Below, in pieces: positions 54,607 to 62,582 of a stretch of DNA of 64,000 bases. The notes beneath the pieces were generated by a model. That model was not told where the DNA came from, searched no databases, and saw nothing but the letters and a program-made list of their open reading frames with translations. Made by a program: the position numbers and the translations under genes. Positions within the stretch are counted from its first letter, which is position 1. Every line of letters starts with the position of its first letter. This DNA is from Prevotella sp. (GTDB lineage: Bacteria; Bacteroidota; Bacteroidia; Bacteroidales; Bacteroidaceae): the NCBI GenBank assembly GCA_017470345.1, contig JAFUEP010000042.1:1-64000 (forward strand), read 5' to 3'.

Positions 54607-55148
54607 GAATCATTACAGGGAAATACAAAGGAAGGCGGTTCGACATTCCGCGCTCGTTTAAGGCTCGTCCCACAACCGACTTTGCCAAGGAGAACATTTT
54701 CAATGTTCTGACTCAATACATTGACTTTGAAGGTACTACGGCACTTGACCTCTTTGCCGGAACAGGTAGTATTACGCTGGAGCTTCTCTCGAGAGGATGC
54801 AGCCAGGTCGTCAGCGTAGAGCTTAACCGCGACCACCACCGTTTCATTCAGGAATGTCTAAGGAAACTATTGGGCGACCAGCACTCTTCAGCTGCCATCC
54901 CCATGCGTGGCGATGTTTTCCGATTCGTCAAGAACTGCCATCAGCAATTTGACTTCATCTTTGCCGATCCCCCTTACGCCCTTGAACAGCTACCATCAAT
55001 CCCCGACCTTATTTTCTCGAGGGAGTTGCTTAAGCCTGAAGGAATCTTCGTCTTCGAGCACGGCTCGAACAATTCGTTCACGGATCATCCGAACTTTGCA
55101 GACCACCGCGAATATGGCAGCGTAAACTTCACCATATTCCGCAATTAA
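54603..55148 (+). CDS. rsmD: 16S rRNA (guanine-966-N2) methyltransferase RsmD
   Basis: The 181-residue Rossmann methyltransferase shows MRIITGKYKGRRF, RPTTDFAKENIFNVL, SAM motif I ALDLFAGTGSITLELLSRG (about 50-68) and the catalytic motif FADPPYAL. The ATG is fixed by this N-terminus and overlaps the DUF3822 stop (ATGA). Its end overlaps the convergent cardiolipin synthase gene by 4 bp. Confidence 0.95.
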   Translation: MRIITGKYKGRRFDIPRSFKARPTTDFAKENIFNVLTQYIDFEGTTALDLFAGTGSITLELLSRGCSQVVSVELNRDHHRFIQECLRKLLGDQHSSAAIPMRGDVFRFVKNCHQQFDFIFADPPYALEQLPSIPDLIFSRELLKPEGIFVFEHGSNNSFTDHPNFADHREYGSVNFTIFRN

Positions 55149-56560
55149 AGCAAAGGGGAGAACAGACGGGCAAACGACTCAATCAGGCGCGTCAGGAAGC
55201 GAGGACGCATCAGATCAACCATCGACGTAAGCGGCACGCAATTTCGCTCATCATCAAGAAAGACATCGCGAAGCCTTTGCGCTGTTGCATTGCCGTAGAC
55301 AAAGGCATTTGCCTCAAAATTGTTTTCAAATGAACGGAAATCAACGTTCGTAGAACCGCACGAAGAGACCACATCATCGCTGACAAGCATCTTCGAGTGG
55401 AGAAAACCTGGTTTGTAAAGCAGGACCTGCACGCCCGCCTCGACAGCACGACGCAAGAAGCTGCGGCTGGCCCACTCCGTGAAACGGGCATCACTACGCA
55501 TAGGTACCATCACCTTTACATCCACACCTGATAGAGAGGCTGTCTTCAAAGCATAGAAGACAATTTCTGTTGGCAGAAAATAGGGGGTCTCGATATAAAC
55601 ATAGCGACGGGCAGCAAGAATGATGCGCACATAGCCCTGCATGATTTCAGCCTCTTCTGCCGTAGGACTGCTCGTGACGACCTGAAGAAGCGAATCCTTC
55701 GTGTGAGGAGCTTTCGCGAGCGAGGGAGGATAATACTTGGCCTCGCTGAGCAGTGAAGTGTCGACAAAGTACCAGTCAATGAGGAAGGCGCGCTGAAGGG
55801 CATAGACTCCCCTACCCTCAATACGCAACATTGTGTCGCGCCAGCCATCCTTCACATAGCGCATTGCGATGTTCATGCCCCCGATATAGCCGACCCGTCC
55901 ATCGATTATAAAGATCTTGCGATGGTTGCGATAGTTAGCCCGACGGGCAAAAGAGGGGAAGCGGACAGGCATGAAGGGCTCAACCTCAATACCTTCGCGT
56001 CGCAAGCGTTCAAAGAATCGGGCAGGCACATTCCAGCATCCTACGTCGTCATATACAATACGTACTTCTACGCCTTGGTGCGACTTAGCCATAAGGGCAT
56101 CCGCTATGAGCCGTCCAAGCGCGTCGTCCTCGAATATATAAATATCAATATGTATATGACTGGTGGCACAGGCGATATCGCGAAGAAGCGACGGGAAGAA
56201 GTCGTAGCCACTTGTCAGGACCTGAACGTCGCTGCCGCTGAAAGGCAGCGAGAAGCTCTCGTTGACAAACAGGTCGATGAGAGGTTTCTGGGTGTCAGGC
56301 AAGATCAGGTTGCGCTGCTCGACAAATCCGAGCATTGAGCGTTTCGTCAGTGCATCCATCGAGCGGCGGCTCACCATGCGTTCCTTGCGCGTGTTCACTC
56401 CGAAAAAGACATACGCAATGATGCCTATAAGGGGCACGAAGTAGATGACGAGAGCCCAGGCCATCGTCTTGGCGGGCTGGCGATTATCCATAAGTACGTG
56501 GACAATCGCACTGATTACCACCATCTGATACAGAATGAATAACAGTCCTTGCAAGCTCAT
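55145..56560 (-). CDS. cls: Cardiolipin synthase (PLD family)
   Basis: The enzyme joins two phosphatidylglycerols in the inner membrane. The 471-residue protein has two N-terminal membrane helices (about 5-25 and 35-55) and two phospholipase D motifs: NHRKIFIIDG with GGMN (near 215-230) and HSKMLVSDD with GSTNVDFRS (near 390-410). The start overlaps the queE stop by 4 bp. Confidence 0.94.
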   Translation of the reverse strand: MSLQGLLFILYQMVVISAIVHVLMDNRQPAKTMAWALVIYFVPLIGIIAYVFFGVNTRKERMVSRRSMDALTKRSMLGFVEQRNLILPDTQKPLIDLFVNESFSLPFSGSDVQVLTSGYDFFPSLLRDIACATSHIHIDIYIFEDDALGRLIADALMAKSHQGVEVRIVYDDVGCWNVPARFFERLRREGIEVEPFMPVRFPSFARRANYRNHRKIFIIDGRVGYIGGMNIAMRYVKDGWRDTMLRIEGRGVYALQRAFLIDWYFVDTSLLSEAKYYPPSLAKAPHTKDSLLQVVTSSPTAEEAEIMQGYVRIILAARRYVYIETPYFLPTEIVFYALKTASLSGVDVKVMVPMRSDARFTEWASRSFLRRAVEAGVQVLLYKPGFLHSKMLVSDDVVSSCGSTNVDFRSFENNFEANAFVYGNATAQRLRDVFLDDERNCVPLTSMVDLMRPRFLTRLIESFARLFSPLL

Positions 56561-57159
56561 TCGATTCCTATGAGTTTATGTGTCTGCAGCGAGAGTCGCC
56601 ACTCGGGGTGACGCTTGATGTAGTCAACACACGATGCCACGATTCTTCTGTTTTGCTCTGCATCGCCTGTGTCGCAAGGCTGAAGGTAGAGTGTTGCCCC
56701 TATACTTGTCAGTTCTATAGAGCTACAGATAGTCTCGATGTCTTCGGCCGATGTAAATACAATCTTTATCTCATCAGGGCGTTTCGCCTCACTTCCCCAC
56801 CCTTCTTTGAGAGGACGTTTAGGCGAGACGGTCAGCCAATCGAGATTTCGCGGAGCAGGAAGGGTCCCATTGCTCTCCATCGCCACCTCATAGCCATAAG
56901 CATGGAGCAGGTCAACAAAAGCCTCGTCCACCTGTATAGTCGGTTCTCCTCCAGTGAGAACGACGAACCGGCTCTCAAAGGGCGCGATAGCCTGCATGAT
57001 CTCGTCGGCAGTCATATCGCGGAAGGAATCGAACTCTGTGTCACAGAACGGACATCGCAGGTTGCATCCCGCAAAACGGATGAACACCGCCGCACGTCCT
57101 ACATTGCGCCCTTCGCCCTGCAGGGAATAGAATATGTCATTGACTCGAAACATCCTCAA
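56557..57159 (-). CDS. queE: 7-carboxy-7-deazaguanine synthase QueE
   Basis: QueE is a radical SAM enzyme in queuosine synthesis, converting carboxy-tetrahydropterin to carboxy-deazaguanine. The 200-residue protein has the substrate loop FYSLQGEGRNVGR and the cluster cysteines Cys32, Cys36 and Cys39 (CNLRCPFC), then VLTGGEPTIQVD. The Met at residue 3 is also a possible start. It works between QueD (next upstream) and QueC (elsewhere in the window). Confidence 0.95.
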   Translation of the reverse strand: MRMFRVNDIFYSLQGEGRNVGRAAVFIRFAGCNLRCPFCDTEFDSFRDMTADEIMQAIAPFESRFVVLTGGEPTIQVDEAFVDLLHAYGYEVAMESNGTLPAPRNLDWLTVSPKRPLKEGWGSEAKRPDEIKIVFTSAEDIETICSSIELTSIGATLYLQPCDTGDAEQNRRIVASCVDYIKRHPEWRLSLQTHKLIGIE

Positions 57160-57185
57160 AGGTCTTTATTCCTGATGATCAATTC

Positions 57186-57518
57186 TCAATCTTCCTCATA
57201 ACAAGCCACGTTGCCCTCGCTTTCTTGAACGGTGGCCTTATAGCACTGCGGAATCTGGTCGACGCACCAACGGGCGATGTTTTCGGCCGTGGGATTGAAA
57301 GGCAGCACGTCGTTTAGGTTCTGATGGTCGAGCGGACGCTTGATCTTGCGCTTCACTTCGGTAAAGTCGACAACCATGCCGTTCTGATTCAGCTTTTCTG
57401 CCTTGCAATAGATCGTGATGATCCAGTTATGACCATGCAGCTGACTGCACTTGCTGTCGTAATCCAACTCCAGACGATGGCTGGCCGATACTTCGATTCT
57501 TTTACTGATATAATACAT
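57186..57518 (-). CDS. queD: 6-carboxy-tetrahydropterin synthase QueD
   Basis: The 110-residue enzyme makes 6-carboxy-tetrahydropterin from dihydroneopterin triphosphate. It has the zinc ligands His14, His28 and His30 (SASHRLEL and LHGHNW) and the catalytic Cys24. The tail has QESEGNVACYEED with the conserved Glu. The ATG reading MYYISKRIEV was chosen since the longer frame enters dnaG. It is 13 bp after dnaG and 26 bp before queE. Confidence 0.95.
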   Translation of the reverse strand: MYYISKRIEVSASHRLELDYDSKCSQLHGHNWIITIYCKAEKLNQNGMVVDFTEVKRKIKRPLDHQNLNDVLPFNPTAENIARWCVDQIPQCYKATVQESEGNVACYEED

Positions 57519-57531
57519 AACATCTTTCGTT

Positions 57532-59568
57532 TTAAACAACGAGATCGCTGCCCAGCTGACGCGCCAGTGCATCACGAATCTCTTTGGTATCCTTATGTTC
57601 TTGTAATAATTGCATCATACGTTTCATGTCGCCGCCCGCTGTCCGCAACTCCTGCTGGATGCTACGCAGACGAGCCTCCATGAGATCAAGGCGGAAGTCC
57701 ATCATCAGATGGCGCACCCGATGGCAGAGCGAGCCTTCGCGCTCCTCCACGACAAAGCGTCGGCCAAGCTGATGGCGGTCGATGGCAAGACTCGTTGCCA
57801 GCTGGCTTACCTCAAGGTCAGGATGACCGCAGAAGTAAGTCTCAGCTTTGAAACCGGGCTCTCCGCTATGGGCTACGGCCTCTTGCAGGATCTGTCTGTA
57901 GACGGGCAATGTCAGCTGAAGACCATCCTGGCTGAGATCGAAGTCGATGTATTGGGCCACGTTAAGCGTGACCGTGCCTCCATCCTCCGTCTCGACATTG
58001 TCGAAGATAATCTCCTCGCCATGCCTGACCACCTCGCGGATGAGCAGCAGCTCCACCTTCGATGCTTGTTCCTGTGGCGTATGCAGGGCAAGCGGTTCCT
58101 CCGACACAGGAGGAGCAATAGGTTCCGGCTCGACAAAGCCTTCGCCCGGTATATATATGGGCGGCACGTCAGGCATGCCTGTCTGCGGCGGCAATGGTGC
58201 TGCTGCCGTGGCGGGCTGCTGCCGTCGCTGCTCACGCTCGCGTTCCTTTTCTTTTTCCTCTAAGCTTCGACGGATATATTTGTTCATCTCAGCGATGAGG
58301 GTCTGCTCCTTCATGCCGATGCGACGCGAGAATTCGCTGATGTACGTGGAGCGCAGGATCTGGTCCGGGATGACTGAGATACTCTTGACGATGCCCCCAA
58401 TACCTTCAGAGCGCTTCACGGGGTCTGAGACGTTCTCGACCGTCAGGCGGCTCTTGAACGTGATGAAGTCCGTCTGATGTTCGTCAATATAGCGTTTCAG
58501 CTCTTCCGTCGAATGCTTGCGGGCGAAGCTGTCCGGATCGTCGCCGTCAGGCAGGAGCAGCACCTTGATGTTCATCCCCTCCTCGAGCAGCATGTCCGTA
58601 CCACGCATGGCAGCATGGATGCCTGCCTCATCGCCGTCGTAGAGCAGCGTGATGTTGTTAGTAAAACGGTGTAGCAGACGGATCTGATAGACGGAGAGCG
58701 CCGTGCCGCTGTTGGCCACGACATTCTCGACGCCAGCCTGATGCATCGCAATGACGTCAGTGTAGCCCTCGACCATGAAGACGCGGTCTTCCTTGACAAT
58801 GGCCTTCTTGGCCTGATAGATGCCATAGAGCTCGCGTTCCTTATGATAGATGTCGGAGTCGGGCGAATTGACATACTTCTGCGCGACGCCCTTCGTTCGC
58901 GAATCAAGAACACGCCCGCCGAAAGCCACCACCTTGCCAGAGACGTTGAGCCACGGGAAGATGGCGCGCCCAGAATATCGGTCGTAGATGCCCTTCTCAT
59001 TTTCAATGCAGAGGCCCGTCTTCAGCAGGAAATCCTTCTTGTAGCCTTTCGCGATGGCTGCCGAACACAAAGCATCGCGCCGCTGTGGTGCATAGCCAAG
59101 CTGAAACTTCTCGATGATATCATCACGGATGCCACGACTGCGGAAGTATTGTTTGCCAATGGCGATGCCGTCAGGCGAATTCTTCAGCGTGTCGTGAAAC
59201 CAGTCGCGGGCCCACTCGTTGACGACGAACATCGATTCGCGCTCGCTCTGCTGGGCGCGCTCCTCGTCAGTCAGTTCCTTCTCGACGATTTCTATGTTGT
59301 ATTTCCTGGCCAGCCAGCGCAGGGCCTCTGGATACGTGATCTGCTCGTGCTCCATGAGGAACTTAGCCGGCGTACCACCCTTGCCGCAAACGAAGCAGTG
59401 GCAGATGTTCTTCGTCGGCGACACCATGAACGACGGATTGCGATCGTCGTGGAACGGGCACAAGCCTTTATAGTTCACGCCCGCCTTCTTCAGCGTCACG
59501 AACTCACCTACGACGTCGACGATCTTTGCCGCGTCGATAATCCTATCGACCGTTGCCCTGTCTATCAT
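57532..59568 (-). CDS. dnaG: DNA primase DnaG
   Basis: DnaG makes RNA primers at the replication fork. The 678-residue protein has the N-terminal zinc-binding domain with CPFHDDRNPSF and CHCFVCGKGG (about 37-62), and the catalytic Toprim core with VEGYTDVIAMHQAG (about 272-285) and LLYDGDEAGIHAA (about 313-325). A Pro/Gln-rich linker (about 450-520) joins the C-terminal helicase-interacting domain. It heads the dnaG-queD-queE-cls unit. Confidence 0.97.
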   Translation of the reverse strand: MIDRATVDRIIDAAKIVDVVGEFVTLKKAGVNYKGLCPFHDDRNPSFMVSPTKNICHCFVCGKGGTPAKFLMEHEQITYPEALRWLARKYNIEIVEKELTDEERAQQSERESMFVVNEWARDWFHDTLKNSPDGIAIGKQYFRSRGIRDDIIEKFQLGYAPQRRDALCSAAIAKGYKKDFLLKTGLCIENEKGIYDRYSGRAIFPWLNVSGKVVAFGGRVLDSRTKGVAQKYVNSPDSDIYHKERELYGIYQAKKAIVKEDRVFMVEGYTDVIAMHQAGVENVVANSGTALSVYQIRLLHRFTNNITLLYDGDEAGIHAAMRGTDMLLEEGMNIKVLLLPDGDDPDSFARKHSTEELKRYIDEHQTDFITFKSRLTVENVSDPVKRSEGIGGIVKSISVIPDQILRSTYISEFSRRIGMKEQTLIAEMNKYIRRSLEEKEKEREREQRRQQPATAAAPLPPQTGMPDVPPIYIPGEGFVEPEPIAPPVSEEPLALHTPQEQASKVELLLIREVVRHGEEIIFDNVETEDGGTVTLNVAQYIDFDLSQDGLQLTLPVYRQILQEAVAHSGEPGFKAETYFCGHPDLEVSQLATSLAIDRHQLGRRFVVEEREGSLCHRVRHLMMDFRLDLMEARLRSIQQELRTAGGDMKRMMQLLQEHKDTKEIRDALARQLGSDLVV

Positions 59569-59578
59569 AATTCGCCTG

Positions 59579-59610
59579 CAAAGTTACAACTTTTTTATGA
59601 AACAAGCAAA
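59579..59610 (-). promoter_or_regulatory. dnaG promoter
   Basis: On the minus strand TTTG (59607-59610), 20 bp and TAACTTTG (59579-59586) match the consensus exactly, 10 bp before the ATG. Confidence 0.82.
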
Positions 59611-59629
59611 CAGTTGGGCAACATGATGT

Positions 59630-61324
59630 CTATTTCTTCAGATATTTGGCCAGTTCGGAGCCATTCTGGCGGAGGCCCTTGGCCATCGACTGGGCGTTCA
59701 TCTGAGCGCCTATTTTCGATGCGTGCGTATGATCTTTCTTGAAGTACTTGCCAGCCTTTTCCTTGATTTCCGCCACCTTGGCCTTAGCCTTCTCTTTATC
59801 CTCGGGCAGTTTCTTTACGGCGAACTTCTTGTCGAGGAAGTCGGCGCTGATATTGTGCATGTCGACAAATTCCACGCCCGTCTGCCCGACCACCTCGCGA
59901 TACCACTTGCCGTAGCTGTCGTCGCGTCGTTCAATGCGCCCTTCTGGCCACTCGTTGCGCGGGGTCAGCGAGACAAGTATGGGCGTAGCCCCTTTCTCGC
60001 GCACATCGTCGATCATCTTCTTGAGATACCAGCCGAAGGAATAGACCACCTCATAGGTGTCGTTGTCGAGATGATAGACATGGAGGGTGTCCTTCGTGCC
60101 AGGAATGACGCCACGTGCCTTCTTGTCAGTAATGGGACAGATGTCGTTATGGCCAAACTGGATCGTGACAAAATCGCCAGGCTGCAGCGAGTTGTAGACC
60201 TTGTCCCAGAGTCCTTCCTTAATAAATGTACGCGTAGAACGGCCGGCACGTGCGGCATTGACCAGCGTGATCTTCGACTCGTCGAAGACGGTCTGTGCCT
60301 GCGAAGCCCATCCCCACATGCCGTCGTCGTCCTTGTCGGCATTCTTGACTGTGGAGTCGCCAGTGAAGAAGACAACGGGCTTGCCTGCCTCGCGCTTCAC
60401 GTCGTAATGATCGGCGGGCATGTTGCGCATCATGGCCTGCAGGGGCTTCAGCTGCGGGTTGTGACTCTGCCAGATGCCCTCGGCGGCGCTCTGAGCGTTC
60501 ATCTCAGCGCCAAACTTCGACGTGTGGATCTTGTCGCCCATGAAGTGATATTGCTCTTTCCAGTGGCTATACGAGTCGAGTTTCGCGCCTGAGATTTCGT
60601 TCAGGTCCACAAAGGGGACACCCTCTATGGCAGCCACATAGGCGGCCCATTCCGTCTGCGGCTTGCGCACGATACGGCCCTTGTCGTCATAGGCATCACG
60701 AGGGGTGAGCGACATGAGGATAGGATTAGCGCCAGCGGCACGAATCTCAGCAACATATCTGCGCAGATAGTTGCCATAGCTGTAGACGGTGTCCTGCCGC
60801 TGGGTGCGCTGGCTGAATCCCACGTAGCATGTATCAGGGTCGACGCCAGGGATGACGGCGCGTGCACGTCGCTGGTCGAAGAACTCGCCGCCGTCGTTAT
60901 GGCCGATGGAGACGATGACCCAGTCGCCTGGCTTTAGCGCCTGGCGGACGGCTGGCCACAGATCCGTATAGAACGTACGCGTCGACATACCGCCAAGCGC
61001 TTGGTTCTCAACCGTTATCTTATCCTCATTAAAGTATTTATTTGCATAGTACCCCCATCCCCATTGGCCATTGGAACCATCGCCACGGGTGCCGTTGCGC
61101 ATCGTGGAATTACCAATGAGAAACAGCACGGGATTAGCGCCACGACGCGTGCTGCCAGGCTTGGGGCGCGACATCAGGGCTTTGGCTATCGAGTCTGGTG
61201 TGTTGTCGACCACCTTGTTCACATCCTCAATCGGGTCGGGCAGGTTGTCGAAAACCTGGCCGCTCACTCCACCTGCCAACATGAGACATGCTGCCAGGAT
61301 GCATATTCTGCTTTTCGTTATCAT
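59630..61324 (-). CDS. Exported protein with two SGNH/GDSL esterase domains
   Basis: The 564-residue protein has a signal peptide (about 1-22, ending GGVSGQ) and two complete SGNH hydrolase domains of the rhamnogalacturonan-acetylesterase type. Domain 1 has GNST (71-74), GHND (141-144) and Asp264/His267; domain 2 has GDST (322-325), GHND (391-394) and Asp531/His534. Both sets of catalytic Ser-Asp-His look intact. Such enzymes remove acetyl groups from pectic or other glycans. A tandem copy may act on two positions. The Lys-rich insert near 505-530 in domain 2 is unusual. An upstream longer frame enters the repeat array and was rejected. Confidence 0.9.
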   Translation of the reverse strand: MITKSRICILAACLMLAGGVSGQVFDNLPDPIEDVNKVVDNTPDSIAKALMSRPKPGSTRRGANPVLFLIGNSTMRNGTRGDGSNGQWGWGYYANKYFNEDKITVENQALGGMSTRTFYTDLWPAVRQALKPGDWVIVSIGHNDGGEFFDQRRARAVIPGVDPDTCYVGFSQRTQRQDTVYSYGNYLRRYVAEIRAAGANPILMSLTPRDAYDDKGRIVRKPQTEWAAYVAAIEGVPFVDLNEISGAKLDSYSHWKEQYHFMGDKIHTSKFGAEMNAQSAAEGIWQSHNPQLKPLQAMMRNMPADHYDVKREAGKPVVFFTGDSTVKNADKDDDGMWGWASQAQTVFDESKITLVNAARAGRSTRTFIKEGLWDKVYNSLQPGDFVTIQFGHNDICPITDKKARGVIPGTKDTLHVYHLDNDTYEVVYSFGWYLKKMIDDVREKGATPILVSLTPRNEWPEGRIERRDDSYGKWYREVVGQTGVEFVDMHNISADFLDKKFAVKKLPEDKEKAKAKVAEIKEKAGKYFKKDHTHASKIGAQMNAQSMAKGLRQNGSELAKYLKK

Positions 61325-61353
61325 GTTTTTGTTTGTTTTAATAGTTGCGAGTG

Positions 61354-61385
61354 CAAAGATACAACTTTTCTGCCAATAAAACAAA
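61354..61385 (-). promoter_or_regulatory. Promoter of the SGNH esterase gene
   Basis: On the minus strand TTTG (61382-61385), 20 bp and TATCTTTG (61354-61361) fit the consensus, 30 bp before the ATG. Confidence 0.82.
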
Positions 61386-61426
61386 TTTATCGCCCACCAT
61401 TTTCTTTCAAACGCACCCCTAAAAAC

Positions 61427-61528
61427 AAAGGACCGCTTTGAGGTCGTCAAAGCGGTCCTTTGAAGCAAGAGAAGCGGTCCTTTGAGACCTTCAAAGCGGT
61501 CCTTTGAGTGAGGATAAACGCCACTTTG
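61427..61528. repeat. 22-bp-period palindrome array D (five units)
   Basis: Units begin at 61427, 61449, 61471, 61493 and 61515. The first is AAAGGACCGCTTTG, the next three are AAAGCGGTCCTTTG (third GAAG...), the last TAAACGCCACTTTG. Spacers are AGGTCGTC, AAGCAAGA, AGACCTTC and AGTGAGGA. Here the core appears in both orientations within one array, so units 1 and 2 form a 15-bp perfect hairpin. It lies between the divergent esterase and etfB promoters. Confidence 0.87.
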
Positions 61529-61575
61529 AGAAATGGGCCGGAAAAGAAGGATTTGACGATTGTTTTGTTGCACAT

Positions 61576-61621
61576 TTCCGAAAAAGTGTGCACATCGGAC
61601 AGCCTTCTGTGCACTTTTCCG
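61576..61621. promoter_or_regulatory. Imperfect inverted repeat upstream of etfB
   Basis: TTCCGAAAAAGTGTGCAC and GTGCACTTTTCCG pair around a 15-base centre. It ends 10 bp before the -33 box of the etfB promoter, a fitting place for an activator or repressor site. No other copy is in the window. Confidence 0.4.
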
Positions 61622-61630
61622 CCTTTTTGT

Positions 61631-61661
61631 TTTGGTTTTCAAACAAAAAGCCGTACCTTTG
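61631..61661 (+). promoter_or_regulatory. etfBA promoter
   Basis: TTTG (61631-61634), 19 bp and TACCTTTG (61654-61661) fit the consensus, 42 bp before etfB. Confidence 0.78.
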
Positions 61662-61703
61662 CAGCGCGTTTAAGAGCAAACATTATATACATTATTATAT
61701 TAT

Positions 61704-62576
61704 ATGGCATTAAAGATTGTTGTTCTGGCCAAGCAAGTGCCAGACACCCGTAACGTGGGCAAGGACGCCATGACTGCCGAAGGCACCGTCAACCGCGCCG
61801 CCCTGCCCGCCATCTTCAACCCCGAAGATTTGAACGCCCTGGAGCAAGCCCTCCGGCTGAAGGAGCAGAATCCGGGTTCTACAGTAGGAATCCTCACGAT
61901 GGGTCCTCCACGTGCAGGCGAAATCATCCGTCAGGGACTTTATCGCGGAGCCGACACAGGCTGGCTGCTCACTGACCGTCTCTTTGCAGGAGCCGACACG
62001 CTGGCCACATCTTATGCACTGGCCACGGCCATCAAGAAGATCGGTGACGTCGACATCGTCATTGGCGGCCGTCAGGCCATCGACGGCGACACGGCCCAGG
62101 TTGGTCCCCAGGTGGCCCAGAAGCTGGGTCTCAACCAGGTGACCTATGCTGAGGAAGTATGTTCGGTGAAGGACGGCATTGCCGTCATTAAGCGCGTCAT
62201 CGACGGCGGCGTGGAGACGGTTGAGGCTCCCCTGCCCGTTGTCATCACGGTGAACGGAAGCGCAGCTCCCTGCCGTCCGCAAAATGCGAAGCTGGTGATG
62301 AAGTACAAGCGTGCCACCTGTCCCATGGAGCGTCCTGCCGAAGGCACGCCTTACGACCATCTCTACGAGGAGCGTCTTTATCTGACGCTCAACCAGTGGT
62401 CCGTAGCCGATGTCGACGGCGATGCCTCACAGTGCGGTCTGGCCGGCTCGCCCACCAAGGTGAAGGCTATTAAGAACATCGTGTTCCAGGCCAAGGAATC
62501 GAAGACGCTCAGCGCCAGCGATGCTGACATCGAGGGAATGATCAAGGAATTGTTAGACGAAAAGATTATTGGATAA
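61704..62576 (+). CDS. etfB: Electron transfer flavoprotein beta subunit
   Basis: EtfB holds AMP (or FAD in bifurcating forms) and pairs with EtfA to carry electrons from acyl-CoA dehydrogenases. The 290-residue protein shows LKIVVLAKQVPDTRNVG, NPEDLNALEQAL, GGRQAIDGDTAQVGPQVAQKLG (about 112-133, in parts) and RATCPMERPAEG late. The next genes are etfA and an acyl-CoA dehydrogenase, forming an Etf-dehydrogenase unit. Confidence 0.95.
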   Translation: MALKIVVLAKQVPDTRNVGKDAMTAEGTVNRAALPAIFNPEDLNALEQALRLKEQNPGSTVGILTMGPPRAGEIIRQGLYRGADTGWLLTDRLFAGADTLATSYALATAIKKIGDVDIVIGGRQAIDGDTAQVGPQVAQKLGLNQVTYAEEVCSVKDGIAVIKRVIDGGVETVEAPLPVVITVNGSAAPCRPQNAKLVMKYKRATCPMERPAEGTPYDHLYEERLYLTLNQWSVADVDGDASQCGLAGSPTKVKAIKNIVFQAKESKTLSASDADIEGMIKELLDEKIIG

Positions 62577-62582
62577 CGAGAT

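Larger units (their letters stand above)
61325..61703. other. Divergent intergenic region of 379 bp
   Basis: It holds the esterase promoter, array D of the 22-bp repeats, an imperfect hairpin at 61576-61621 and the etfB promoter. No protein-like frame was found. Confidence 0.6.

Noticed and set aside
61325-61642. Extension of the SGNH esterase to an upstream start
   Set aside because: The extra 106 codons would cross the promoter and repeat array D, and the signal peptide begins at the ATG at 61324.
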